Source of the DNA: Bacillota bacterium
Lineage (GTDB): Bacteria; Bacillota; Clostridia; Oscillospirales; Oscillospiraceae
Length of the DNA stretch: 18,235 nucleotides
Assembly (NCBI GenBank): GCA_023406225.1
Contig: JAEXWS010000167.1
Span: 1 to 18,235, forward strand
Reading direction: 5' to 3'
A program made the translations under genes and the position numbers. The notes under the pieces were generated by a model. It made no database searches. It had not been told where the DNA came from and worked only from the letters and a program-made list of their open reading frames with translations. This document shows, one piece after another, positions 1 through 6,231 of this stretch; the stretch's first letter is position 1; each line of letters opens with the position of its first letter.

Positions 1-65
1 TGCGGAATCCCGAACCGGGGATGATACAGGCAGAACCGGTCGATGGCGTTGCAGATCTTCCTCAA
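1..65 (-). CDS. Partial leftward gene, N-terminus of a possible membrane protein
   Basis: Only about 21 codons of this leftward gene lie inside the window; it runs off the left edge. The reading begins MRKICNAIDRF and continues to CLYHPRFGIP. I prefer the TTG start at 65-63 because GGGGG (78-74 on the complement) sits 8 bases upstream of it; an in-frame ATG at 80-78 has no ribosome site. A good leftward promoter lies just upstream. The pattern of a short basic segment followed by a Cys/His/Arg-containing HPRFGIP stretch reminds me of the cytoplasmic N-terminus of rhomboid-family proteins in related Clostridia, but that is from memory and cannot be tested on 21 residues. Treat the product as unknown. 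Confidence 0.45.
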   Translation of the reverse strand, partial: MRKICNAIDRFCLYHPRFGIP

Positions 66-107
66 CGAAAAAACCCCCATTTTGCGGAAATGAAACGTAT
101 GTGGAAC

Positions 108-135
108 ATTATACCCGGAACGGCGGAAAAAGTCA
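108..135 (-). promoter_or_regulatory. Leftward sigma-A-type promoter for the gene at the left edge
   Basis: On the complement, TATAAT occupies 113-108 and TGACTT occupies 135-130, with a 16-base spacer. The predicted transcript would start near 101 and give a leader of about 36 bases before the TTG start at 65. The -10 box is consensus and the -35 box is weak. Confidence 0.5.
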
Positions 136-163
136 TGTATAAATTTTGAACAGCGGAATTTCC

Positions 164-185
164 GCGGATTTTCCGGGAAATCCGC
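164..185. other. Perfect 8-bp hairpin between the two divergent promoters
   Basis: GCGGATTT (164-171) and AAATCCGC (178-185) form an 8-bp perfect inverted repeat with a 6-base loop; a smaller inverted repeat, GCGGAA/TTCCGC, overlaps its left side at 153-165. It lies just upstream of the metK -35 box at 196. It could be an operator for one of the divergent genes or chance. No function can be assigned. Confidence 0.35.
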
Positions 186-195
186 CCGCAGCATC

Positions 196-223
196 TTGAC
201 AATCCGCCAAAACCTGATAAGAT
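196..223 (+). promoter_or_regulatory. metK promoter
   Basis: A perfect TTGACA (196-201) is followed after 16 bases by TAAGAT (218-223). The -10 box is preceded by TG at 215-216, which makes it an extended -10. Transcription would start near 230, about 13 bases before the riboswitch, as expected for a SAM-I leader. Confidence 0.75.
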
Positions 224-242
224 AGTAGCACAATTTCATATC

Positions 243-337
243 CCTTATCAAGAGTGGCGGAGGGAACGGCCCGATGAAGCCACGGCAACCTGACTGCGGG
301 TCAAGGTGCCAAATCCGGCGGATACCGACAGATGAGG
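243..337 (+). ncRNA. SAM-I (S-box) riboswitch controlling metK
   Basis: This is an S-adenosylmethionine-sensing leader RNA. The conserved S-box strings are visible: CTTATCAAGAG at the 5' side, GGAGGGA, GGCCCGATGAAGCC, CGGCAACC, AAGGTGCCAA, and a closing GATGAG. The basal stem P1 pairs 243-249 with 331-337. It sits between a sigma-A promoter and a strong intrinsic terminator directly upstream of metK, whose product makes the ligand. When SAM is plentiful, P1 forms and the terminator is left free to fold. This logic is known for the family; here it is inferred from layout. Confidence 0.95.
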
Positions 338-358
338 AGCAAGAAAAGACTTTCTTTT

Positions 359-391
359 CGCGCGTTTCGTCGTCGAAACGCGCGTTTTTTT
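359..391 (+). terminator. Riboswitch-controlled intrinsic terminator
   Basis: An 11-bp perfect stem (359-369 with 374-384, loop TCGT) is followed by seven T residues at 385-391. It lies 21 bases after the SAM-I riboswitch and 47 bases before the metK start, so it is the expression platform. A small A/T hairpin (341-346 with 351-356) sits between aptamer and terminator. I could not draw a strong antiterminator pairing by eye. Confidence 0.93.
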
Positions 392-438
392 GCGGGTAGT
401 TGAGCAGTAAGGGATATCAAAGAAAAGGAGCGTATTTT

Positions 439-1626
439 ATGGCCAGACACTATTTATTCACCTCTGAATCCGTGACCGAGGGCCATCCCGACAAGGTCTG
501 CGATCAGATCTCCGACGCGGTGCTGGACGCCATTTTGGCGGAGGACCCCCAGGGCCGGGTGGCCTGCGAGACCACGGCCTGCACGGGCCTCATCCACGTG
601 ATGGGCGAGATCACCACCAAATGCTATGTGGACATCGCCAAGGTGGCCCGGGAAGTGGTCCGGGACATCGGATACGACCGGGGCAAGTACGGCTTTGACT
701 GCGACACCTGCGGCGTCATCACCTCCATCGACGAGCAGTCGGCGGACATCGCCCTGGGCGTGGACAAGTCCCTGGAGAACAAGGAGGGCACCGACGCGGA
801 GCTGAGCCACGGCGCCGGCGACCAGGGCATGATGTTCGGCTACGCCTGCGACGAGACGGCGGAGCTGATGCCCCTGCCGCTGTCCCTGGCCCAGAAGCTG
901 TGCCTGCGCATGGCGGAGGTCCGCAAGAGCGGCCTTTTGAAGTACATGCGGCCCGACGGCAAGAGCCAGGTCACCGTGGAGTATGACGAGCTGGACCGCC
1001 CCGTTCGGGTGGATACCGTGGTCATCTCCACCCAGCACGATCCCGACGTCTCCCTGGAGACCATCCGGGCCGACATGATCGAGCAGGTTGCCAAGGTGGT
1101 CATCCCTCCCGAGATGCTGGACGAGAACACGAAGTATTATGTCAACCCGACCGGCCGCTTTGTCAAGGGCGGTCCCGCGGCGGACGCGGGCCTTACGGGC
1201 CGGAAGATCATCGTGGATACATATGGCGGAAGCGCCCCCCACGGCGGCGGATGCTTCTCCGGCAAGGACCCGACGAAGGTGGACCGCTCCGCGGCCTACG
1301 CGGCCCGCTATGTGGCGAAGAACATCGTGGCCGCGGGCCTTGCCCGCCGCTGCCAGATCGAGCTGGCCTACGCCATCGGCGTGGCCCAGCCGGTGAGCGT
1401 CCTGGTGGATACCTTCGGCACCGGGACCGTGGGGGACGACAAGCTGGAAGCCGCCGTCCGCAAGGTCTTTGACCTGCGCCCCACCGCCATCATCCGCAGC
1501 CTGGACCTGCGCAAGCCCATCTACCGTAAGCTGGCCGCATACGGCCACATGGGCCGGGAGGACCTGGGCGTAGCCTGGGAAAAGACGGACCGGGTAGAGG
1601 CGCTGAAAGCCGCCGTGGCGGACTGA
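439..1626 (+). CDS. metK: S-adenosylmethionine synthetase
   Basis: MetK makes S-adenosylmethionine from methionine and ATP in the cytoplasm. The 395-residue product has the usual family length. Visible signatures are the N-terminal TSESVTEGHPDK with the ATP-binding HPDK (residues 16-19), the GAGDQGMMFGYA motif (125-136) and a GGGCFSGKDPTK phosphate-binding loop (269-280), where many homologues have GGGAFSGKD. The start is the ATG at 439 because AAGGAG (425-430) lies 8 bases upstream and the protein begins MARHYLFTSESV as in homologues; the frame is open further upstream, back to a TTG at 400, but no ribosome site supports that start. It is monocistronic: regulated at its 5' end by the SAM-I riboswitch and followed by a hairpin at 1672-1711. 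Identification is secure. Confidence 0.98.
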   Translation: MARHYLFTSESVTEGHPDKVCDQISDAVLDAILAEDPQGRVACETTACTGLIHVMGEITTKCYVDIAKVAREVVRDIGYDRGKYGFDCDTCGVITSIDEQSADIALGVDKSLENKEGTDAELSHGAGDQGMMFGYACDETAELMPLPLSLAQKLCLRMAEVRKSGLLKYMRPDGKSQVTVEYDELDRPVRVDTVVISTQHDPDVSLETIRADMIEQVAKVVIPPEMLDENTKYYVNPTGRFVKGGPAADAGLTGRKIIVDTYGGSAPHGGGCFSGKDPTKVDRSAAYAARYVAKNIVAAGLARRCQIELAYAIGVAQPVSVLVDTFGTGTVGDDKLEAAVRKVFDLRPTAIIRSLDLRKPIYRKLAAYGHMGREDLGVAWEKTDRVEALKAAVAD

Positions 1627-1671
1627 GCGGACAAAAAGCTCCCGCCTTCCGGGAACAGAAGACCGTAAAGC

Positions 1672-1711
1672 AAGGCCCCCTGATGCAGAAGAGACTGCAT
1701 CAGGGGGCCTT
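1672..1711 (+). terminator. Long perfect hairpin after metK, terminator-like
   Basis: A 17-bp perfect inverted repeat (1672-1688 with 1695-1711, loop AAGAGA) begins 45 bases after the metK stop. Only two T residues follow the GC-rich right arm, so it lacks a proper U tract. It could be a weak terminator or a 3'-end-protecting hairpin for the metK mRNA. It is the first of a series of hairpins in this gap. Confidence 0.6.
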
Positions 1712-1755
1712 GCCGCGTCCCGTATAAAAAGCTGAAGTTCTCCCTTGTCCCCACA

Positions 1756-1885
1756 GGGAAAGGGGCAAGGGGAAACCGCAGGTTTCCCCACTTCTTCCGC
1801 CGGAGGCGGAAGAAGGCCCCCGCAGGGGAAAGGGGCTAGGGGAAACCGCAGGTTTCCCCAGTTCTTCCGCCGGAGGCGGAAGAAG
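1756..1885. repeat. 70-base-period tandem duplication of a double-hairpin unit
   Basis: Positions 1756-1815 and 1826-1885 match at 58 of 60 bases by hand comparison, with an exact 70-base period. Each unit holds two hairpins: a 9-bp stem GGGGAAACC/GGTTTCCCC (1769-1789; copy 1839-1859) and a stem of 10-11 bp built on CTTCTTCCGCC (1791-1815; copy 1862-1884, the outer pair lost by a C-to-G change at 1861). The period is not a multiple of three, and open frames through it give low-complexity Gly/Arg/Pro text, so it is not coding. It resembles an intergenic repeat family of the REP/MITE-like type, but membership in a family is unproven. Confidence 0.8.
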
Positions 1886-1896
1886 AAACTCCAATC

Positions 1897-1981
1897 ATTT
1901 TCGGCAGGGCGTGTACCTGCCGAAAATCCCGCGGCCCGTTTGCCCCTGGGGCAAACGCACCAGTGACCGGCGTCACTGGTG
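1897..1981. repeat. Three further perfect hairpins in the metK-upp gap
   Basis: Three different inverted repeats follow the tandem duplication. The first pairs 1897-1908 with 1916-1927 (12 bp, 7-base loop). The second is the near-palindrome 1937-1957 (10 bp around a central T). The third pairs 1958-1967 with 1972-1981 (10 bp, loop CGGC). None is followed by a T tract on either strand. Together with 1672-1711, the duplicated unit and the upp terminator, the 388-base gap is almost entirely folded sequence. No coding potential is seen here. Confidence 0.75.
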
Positions 1982-1991
1982 GTGGGGGTTC

Positions 1992-2017
1992 TAAAGGGGG
2001 AGCCTGCTCCCCCTTTA
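1992..2017 (-). terminator. Terminator-like hairpin at the 3' end of upp
   Basis: A 12-bp perfect stem pairs 1992-2003 with 2006-2017, with a very short central CT. Read leftward it begins within the TAA stop of upp and ends in a short A/T stretch, then GAACCCCC. The stem overlaps the stop codon, so ribosomes finishing upp would disturb it until release. The missing long U tract makes it a moderate candidate. Confidence 0.6.
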
Positions 2018-2647
2018 TTTCGTCCCGAAGATCCTGTCTCCCGCGTCGCCCAGGCCCGGCACGATGTAGCCCTGCTCGTTCAGATGGTCGTCCACCGCGC
2101 CGCAGTAGATGTCCACGTCCGGGTGCTTCTCCCGGATGCGGGCGATGCCCTCCGGGGCGGCTAGAAGGACCATGAGCTTGATGTTGGTGCAGCCGTACTC
2201 CTTCATGAAGCCGATGGCCGCGTCGGCGCTGCCGCCGGTGGCCAGCATGGGGTCCACGATCAGCACGTCCCGCTCCGCCACGTCCTTGGGCATCTTGCAG
2301 AAGTATTTCACCGGCTCCAGCGTCTTCTCGTCCCGGTACAGGCCGATGTGGCCCACACGGGCGGCGGGGACCATGCGCAAAACGCCGTCCACCAGGCCGA
2401 GGCCCGCCCGGAGGATGGGCACCACCGCGAACTTCTTGCCCTTCAGGGTGGGGGCGGTGGTGGTGCAGATGGGCGTCTCCACCTCTTTGGCGGTGAGCGG
2501 CAGATCCCGGGTGGCCTCGTAGGTGATCAGCATGCCGATCTCGGAGACGATCTCCCGGAAGTCCTTGACGCTGGTGTTTTTGTCCCGCAGGATGGTCAGC
2601 TTGTGGGCCACCAGGGGATGGTCCATGACGTGCACTTTCTCGCTCAT
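2015..2647 (-). CDS. upp: Uracil phosphoribosyltransferase
   Basis: Upp converts uracil and PRPP to UMP in pyrimidine salvage. The 210-residue protein has the standard family length. It shows the PRPP-binding loop VDPMLATGG (residues 131-139), the upstream VPILRAGLGL strand (76-85), and the C-terminal uracil-binding YIVPGLGDAGDR (194-205). The ATG at 2647 overlaps the TGA of tsaB as ATGA, with AAGGAG about 8 bases upstream, so it is the third gene of the leftward tsaE-tsaB-upp operon and is probably translationally coupled. No attenuator specific to upp is visible. The combination of pyrimidine salvage with t6A genes is an operon of convenience rather than a known pathway link. Confidence 0.97.
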   Translation of the reverse strand: MSEKVHVMDHPLVAHKLTILRDKNTSVKDFREIVSEIGMLITYEATRDLPLTAKEVETPICTTTAPTLKGKKFAVVPILRAGLGLVDGVLRMVPAARVGHIGLYRDEKTLEPVKYFCKMPKDVAERDVLIVDPMLATGGSADAAIGFMKEYGCTNIKLMVLLAAPEGIARIREKHPDVDIYCGAVDDHLNEQGYIVPGLGDAGDRIFGTK

Positions 2648-3357
2648 TTCATCTGCTCCTTTTTCATTCGTTCATTTCTCTCCCGTTCCGCCTGGGACAG
2701 CCGCAGGTAGACGGGGCTCAGTTCCTGTGCCGGGCGCAGTCCGCCCGCTTTGGCGGCGTCCTCCGCCGCCAGCGCCACCGAGACGGCGTTTTGCAGAAGG
2801 AGGTGGGGGGGCGCCAGGCGGCAGGGGATGCTTTTTTCCGCCAGGTGCCGCAGGCAGAGCTCCGCGCCGTCGCCCACCAGAAGCTTGGGGGACGGGTCCT
2901 CCATAAGTTCGGCGGCCAGCGCCTCCAGGGCGATGGCCCGGTCCTCCGTCCGGCGGGTCAGGCGGCCGTTTTCCGCCTGGAACACCGCGTTGTAGATCTG
3001 GTTCCGCCGGGCGTCCATGGCGCAGACGACGGTCCCGTCCACATGGGCGATGTTCCGGGCCATGGCCTCCAGAGTGGAGACGCCCACCACCGGCTTGTCC
3101 AGCCCAAAGGCCAGACCCTTGGCCGCGGCCACGCCGATGCGGATGCCGGTGAAGGAGCCGGGCCCCCGGGCCACCGCCACCGCGTCCAGGTCCCCGGCGG
3201 CCAGCTCCGCGTTTTCCAGCAGGGCCTTCACCATGGGCATCAGGGTGCGGCTGTGGGTGAGGCCGGTGTTCTGATAGGCGGAGGCAAGGACCTTGCCGTT
3301 TTCCGTCACGGCGGCGGACACCGCCTTGGCCGAGGTCTCCAAAGCCAGGATCTTCAA
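2644..3357 (-). CDS. tsaB: tRNA threonylcarbamoyladenosine biosynthesis protein TsaB
   Basis: TsaB is the inactive-kinase-like partner of TsaD in the complex that transfers threonylcarbamoyl to A37 of ANN-decoding tRNAs. The 237-residue protein begins MKILALETSAKAVSAAV, typical of the ASKHA fold, and contains GPGSFTGIRIG (65-75) with the following AKGLAFGL segment, both hallmarks of TsaB. The start codon is TTG (3357-3355): it overlaps the TGA of tsaE as TTGA, and GGAGG embedded in the last codons of tsaE lies about 9 bases upstream. It ends overlapping upp by 4 bases. TsaD itself is not in this window. Confidence 0.95.
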   Translation of the reverse strand: MKILALETSAKAVSAAVTENGKVLASAYQNTGLTHSRTLMPMVKALLENAELAAGDLDAVAVARGPGSFTGIRIGVAAAKGLAFGLDKPVVGVSTLEAMARNIAHVDGTVVCAMDARRNQIYNAVFQAENGRLTRRTEDRAIALEALAAELMEDPSPKLLVGDGAELCLRHLAEKSIPCRLAPPHLLLQNAVSVALAAEDAAKAGGLRPAQELSPVYLRLSQAERERNERMKKEQMK

Positions 3358-3785
3358 AGGTCTGCGCCTCCTTCGATGGTAATGGTGCGCCAGGATTCAT
3401 GGGACGAACACCGGGCGATGGTCACCAGGATGGCGTCCGGCGGCAGGGCCTCCGCCACCTGCTCGCTCCACTCCACGGCGCAGACCCCGTTCCGGTCCAG
3501 GTAGTCCTCCCAGCCGATGTCGAACAGGGCGTCGGCGTTTTCCAGCCGGTACATGTCGAAGTGGAAGAGGGGGAGGCGGCCTCCGCCGTACTCGTTGACG
3601 ATGGTGAAGGTGGGACTGGTGACCCGGTCCGTGCAGCCCAGGCCCCGGGCCAGACCCCGGGTGAAGGCGGTTTTGCCCATGCCCAGCCCGCCCCGGTAGG
3701 CCACCACCGCGCCGGGAGAGAGCGCCGCGCCCAGGCGTTCGCCCAGGGCCTCCGTCTCGGCGGGACTTCGGGTGACGACTTCCAA
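3354..3785 (-). CDS. tsaE: tRNA threonylcarbamoyladenosine biosynthesis ATPase TsaE
   Basis: TsaE is the ATPase that keeps the TsaB-TsaD complex cycling in t6A37 synthesis. The 143-residue length is normal. A P-loop GGLGMGKT spans residues 32-39 (the family more often has GDLGAGKT, so the Asp is replaced by Gly here), followed by SPTFTIVNEY (57-66), HFDMYRL (75-81) and EWSEQ (105-109), all expected. The start is TTG (3785-3783); an in-frame TGA lies only six codons upstream, so no ATG is available, and AAAGGG lies about 10 bases upstream. It is the first gene of the leftward operon, with a strong promoter at 3856-3828. Confidence 0.95.
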   Translation of the reverse strand: MEVVTRSPAETEALGERLGAALSPGAVVAYRGGLGMGKTAFTRGLARGLGCTDRVTSPTFTIVNEYGGGRLPLFHFDMYRLENADALFDIGWEDYLDRNGVCAVEWSEQVAEALPPDAILVTIARCSSHESWRTITIEGGADL

Positions 3786-3827
3786 AAAAACACCGCCCTT
3801 TCATCCGTTCAAAAAATTGCCTGAACC

Positions 3828-3856
3828 AGTATAGCACAATATGAACGGTCTGTAAA
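3828..3856 (-). promoter_or_regulatory. tsaE-tsaB-upp operon promoter
   Basis: On the complement, TTTACA (3856-3851) and TATACT (3833-3828) are separated by 17 bases. A TGTG sits one base upstream of the -10, the Gram-positive extended -10 pattern. The leader to the TTG start of tsaE would be about 36 bases. It is the mirror image of the rodA promoter. Confidence 0.85.
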
Positions 3857-3871
3857 ACCATTTTCGGGACG

Positions 3872-3900
3872 TTTACACAGATTCCGGTTTGTGGTATACT
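3872..3900 (+). promoter_or_regulatory. rodA-family gene promoter
   Basis: TTTACA (3872-3877), 17 bases, then TATACT (3895-3900), again with TGTG one base upstream of the -10. Hexamers and spacer length are identical to the leftward promoter, and the two are symmetric around position 3864. The predicted transcript starts near 3907, which rules out the in-frame GTG at 3891 as a translation start. Confidence 0.85.
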
Positions 3901-3941
3901 GCATCCGTTCAAGTATGCGCTTTTTGAAACGGAGAGTTTCC

Positions 3942-5126
3942 ATGCTCAATCGACTGAAGTCCATCCTGGCGGATTTCTTCCAGCAGGCCGATCTGGTGCT
4001 GCTGGGGCTTTGCTGCGTCTCCACCCTGTACGGCATGGCCCTGATCTTCAGCGCCACCCAGTACATGGGGGGGTCCAAGGTGCTGCGCTACGTGGGCGTG
4101 CAGGGCGTGGCGCTGGCGCTGGGCGTGGGGATGTACATCTTTTTGTCCATGGTGGATTTGGAGATATTGATGAAGCGGTGGAAGTGGGTGCTGGGGTTCA
4201 ACGTGGGCTTCATCCTGCTGCTTTTGACCCCCTTCGGCATGAGCGAGGGCGGCAACCGGGCCTGGCTGAAATTTCCCCTGATCCCCATGAACATCGGCCC
4301 GGCGGAGGTGGTGAAGATCACCTTCATATTGCTGCTGGCCAAGCAGCTCGCGTGGCTGCGGGAGGAGAAGCGGGACCTGCGGTCCTTCCGCTCCGCCGTG
4401 TTCGCGGCGGGGCACGCGCTGGCTTTGATGGGGCTTTACGTGGCGGTGTCCGGCGACATGGGCAACGCCCTGGTGTTCCTTTTCATCTTTGTGTGCATGG
4501 CCTTTGTGGCGGGCTTCGCCCTGCGGTGGTTCGCGCTGCTGCTGGCGGGGGGCGGCGCCGCGGTGGCGGCGGCGTGGGTGCTGGAGCTGATGCCCACGTA
4601 TATGCGCAGCCGCTTCCTGGTCCTCTTCGACCACACCTACGACCGCCTGGGCGTGGGCTGGCACCAGAACCGGAGCCTGCTGACGCTGGGCTCGGGCGGG
4701 CTGTTCGGCCAGGGGTATCTGCACGGGACCCAGAGCCAGAGCCCGGACAACTGGTCCCTTCCCGGGCGGCACACGGACTTCATCTTCTCCGTCTGCGGGG
4801 AGGAGCTGGGCCTTGTGGGGTGTCTGGCCGTCATTTTGCTGCTGACGGCCATCATCCTGCGGGTGCTCCTGGTGGCGAAAAACGCCCAGACGCCCTTCCA
4901 CTGCTATATCTGCGTGGGCATGGCGGCCATGCTGATCTTCCAGACCGTCATCAACATCGGCATGTGCCTGTTCGTGATGCCCACCATCGGCATCACCCTG
5001 CCTTTTTTCAGCTACGGCGGGTCCTCCATCGTCACGCTGTTCATGGCCATGGGCGTGGTGTCCGGCATCAAAAAGCGCTCTCCGGCCATGCGGCGGCCGG
5101 GCAGGCCCCTGCGCGGCGGGCTGTAA
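3942..5126 (+). CDS. RodA/FtsW-family peptidoglycan glycosyltransferase
   Basis: SEDS-family integral membrane proteins polymerise lipid II into glycan strands, partnered by a class B PBP. The 394-residue protein has about ten hydrophobic segments. Family signatures are GGNRAWLKF (residues 103-111), IGPAEVVKI with a conserved Glu (118-126), the extracellular SLPGRHTDFIFSVCGEELG with the likely catalytic Asp at 279, and the C-terminal GITLPFFSYGGSS (350-362). The start at 3942 is set by GGAG (3931-3934), 7 bases upstream; earlier in-frame starts lie at or before the transcription start. It is transcribed alone, between a strong promoter and a good terminator. RodA (elongation) is favoured over FtsW or SpoVE because of similarity to short RodA forms, but no mre genes are here to confirm it. 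Confidence 0.93.
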   Translation: MLNRLKSILADFFQQADLVLLGLCCVSTLYGMALIFSATQYMGGSKVLRYVGVQGVALALGVGMYIFLSMVDLEILMKRWKWVLGFNVGFILLLLTPFGMSEGGNRAWLKFPLIPMNIGPAEVVKITFILLLAKQLAWLREEKRDLRSFRSAVFAAGHALALMGLYVAVSGDMGNALVFLFIFVCMAFVAGFALRWFALLLAGGGAAVAAAWVLELMPTYMRSRFLVLFDHTYDRLGVGWHQNRSLLTLGSGGLFGQGYLHGTQSQSPDNWSLPGRHTDFIFSVCGEELGLVGCLAVILLLTAIILRVLLVAKNAQTPFHCYICVGMAAMLIFQTVINIGMCLFVMPTIGITLPFFSYGGSSIVTLFMAMGVVSGIKKRSPAMRRPGRPLRGGL

Positions 5127-5131
5127 ACGTC

Positions 5132-5167
5132 AAAAGCCGGAGATTTCAAACGAAGTCTCCGGCTTTT
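5132..5167 (+). terminator. Intrinsic terminator after the rodA-family gene
   Basis: The stem pairs AAAAGCCGGAGA (5132-5143) with its complement (5156-5167) and extends inward through a G-T pair to an AAAC loop. It ends in TTTT, with another T run at 5175-5179. It starts 6 bases after the stop codon. The A-rich left arm means it could also work on the other strand. Confidence 0.88.
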
Positions 5168-5234
5168 CTGCATATTTTTGACGGACGCGAAAACACTACT
5201 CCTGTACTATTTCATAACAGGAGGTCTGATCGAC

Positions 5235-6218
5235 TTGAATATCCATTCTGTCAAACGCGTTTCCGTCCTGACTCTGACCGCCGCCCTGCTGCTGAACGTG
5301 AGCGCCTCGGCGCTGTTCGGCAAAAAGCAGGCGGCCCCGGAGGCCGAGGAGGGCGCTCCCATCGTCCGGGAGCTAGAGATCCGCACCTACCGCAGCATCC
5401 CCTACCAGGCCCAGTTCCTGGCCACAGACGCCGAGGGGGACGACATGACTTACGCCCTGGCCGACCAGCCCAAAAAGGGCACCGTGGTCATCGACGGCGC
5501 CAACTTCACCTATACCCCCGACGAGGGCGTTACCGGCTCCGACCACTTCACCTACACCGCCACGGACAGCGCCGGGCACGTGTCCCTGCCCGCCAAGGTG
5601 ACGGTGAGCATCGAAAAGACCAGGTCCGGCGTCACCTACGCCGACACCGAGGGCAGCTCCGCCGCGGCCGCCGCCCAGCGCCTGGCGGAGGAGGGCGTTT
5701 TCACCGGCGCGCGCATCGGCGGGCAGTATTATTTCCAGCCGGAGGAGCCCGTGTCCCGGGGGGAGTTCCTGGCCATGGTGATGGAGACCTCCGGCAGGGA
5801 CGTGAGCGCCGTCACCATGACGGGCTTTTGTGACGACGAGGCCATCCCCACCTGGGCCAAGGCCTACGCCGCCGCCGGCGTGAGCGAGGGCATCGTCCAG
5901 GGCAGCGCCACCGCCGACGGTCTGGCCTTCCGGAGCGGGGAGCCCATCACCTTCAACGAGGCCGCCACTGTTTTGAACCGGGTGCTGGACCTGGGCGACG
6001 TGGACCTTTCCACCTGGTACGCCGACCGGGAGGCCGTGCCCAGCTGGGCGGCCCAGGCCGTTGGCAACATGGAGTTTGCGAACGTGCTCTCCGCGGGCAG
6101 CTTCGGCAGCGCCTCCATGGCGGAGCCGGTGACCCGGGCGGACGCGGCCGAGATGCTCTGCGCCGCCAGGACGCTGCTGGACGGCGAACAGACCGGCATA
6201 TTCGGCTGGCTGGGCTGA
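5235..6218 (+). CDS. Secreted SLH-domain protein with a tandem-95/cadherin-like Ig domain
   Basis: This is a likely exported, cell-wall-bound surface protein. The 327-residue product has a signal peptide: basic SVKR, a hydrophobic VSVLTLTAALLLNV core, and a probable cut near VSASA (residues 22-26). Residues 42-127 form one Ig/cadherin-like repeat of the tandem-95 kind, with GTVVIDGANFTYTPD and a DHFTYTATDSAGH strand pair. Residues 134-317 contain about three SLH-like modules, seen as YADTEG...SRGEFLAMV, FCDDEAIPTWAKAY...ITFNEAATVL and WYADREAVPSWAAQAV...VTRADAAEML; SLH domains bind pyruvylated wall polymers. The start is TTG at 5235 because AGGAGGT (5219-5225) lies 9 bases upstream; an earlier in-frame TTG lies in the T tail of the preceding terminator. 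A weak promoter (TTGACG at 5178) is possible. Its substrate or ligand is unknown. Confidence 0.88.
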   Translation: MNIHSVKRVSVLTLTAALLLNVSASALFGKKQAAPEAEEGAPIVRELEIRTYRSIPYQAQFLATDAEGDDMTYALADQPKKGTVVIDGANFTYTPDEGVTGSDHFTYTATDSAGHVSLPAKVTVSIEKTRSGVTYADTEGSSAAAAAQRLAEEGVFTGARIGGQYYFQPEEPVSRGEFLAMVMETSGRDVSAVTMTGFCDDEAIPTWAKAYAAAGVSEGIVQGSATADGLAFRSGEPITFNEAATVLNRVLDLGDVDLSTWYADREAVPSWAAQAVGNMEFANVLSAGSFGSASMAEPVTRADAAEMLCAARTLLDGEQTGIFGWLG

Positions 6219-6231
6219 TATGCAAAAAGTG

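Noticed and set aside
454..1791. A 445-codon antisense frame opposite metK
   Set aside because: Its text is a shadow of metK with Ala/Gly/His/Leu bias and no motif, and it has no promoter or ribosome site.
1756..1885. Possible CRISPR array
   Set aside because: Only two units with a 70-base period, no distinct spacers, and each unit is itself two hairpins. No cas gene is nearby.
1745..1966. Possible small gene in the metK-upp gap
   Set aside because: The frame is built from the 70-base repeat, whose period breaks the frame between copies, so the peptide is not repeated; the text is Gly/Arg/Pro-rich and no ribosome site precedes it.
3891..3941. Upstream start for the rodA-family gene at GTG 3891
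   Set aside because: It overlaps the -10 box, upstream of the predicted transcript start near 3907. The ATG at 3942 has a proper ribosome site.
5178..5234. Upstream TTG start for the SLH gene
   Set aside because: It lies in the T tail of the preceding terminator and would place ten extra residues and more before the signal peptide; AGGAGGT supports TTG 5235.
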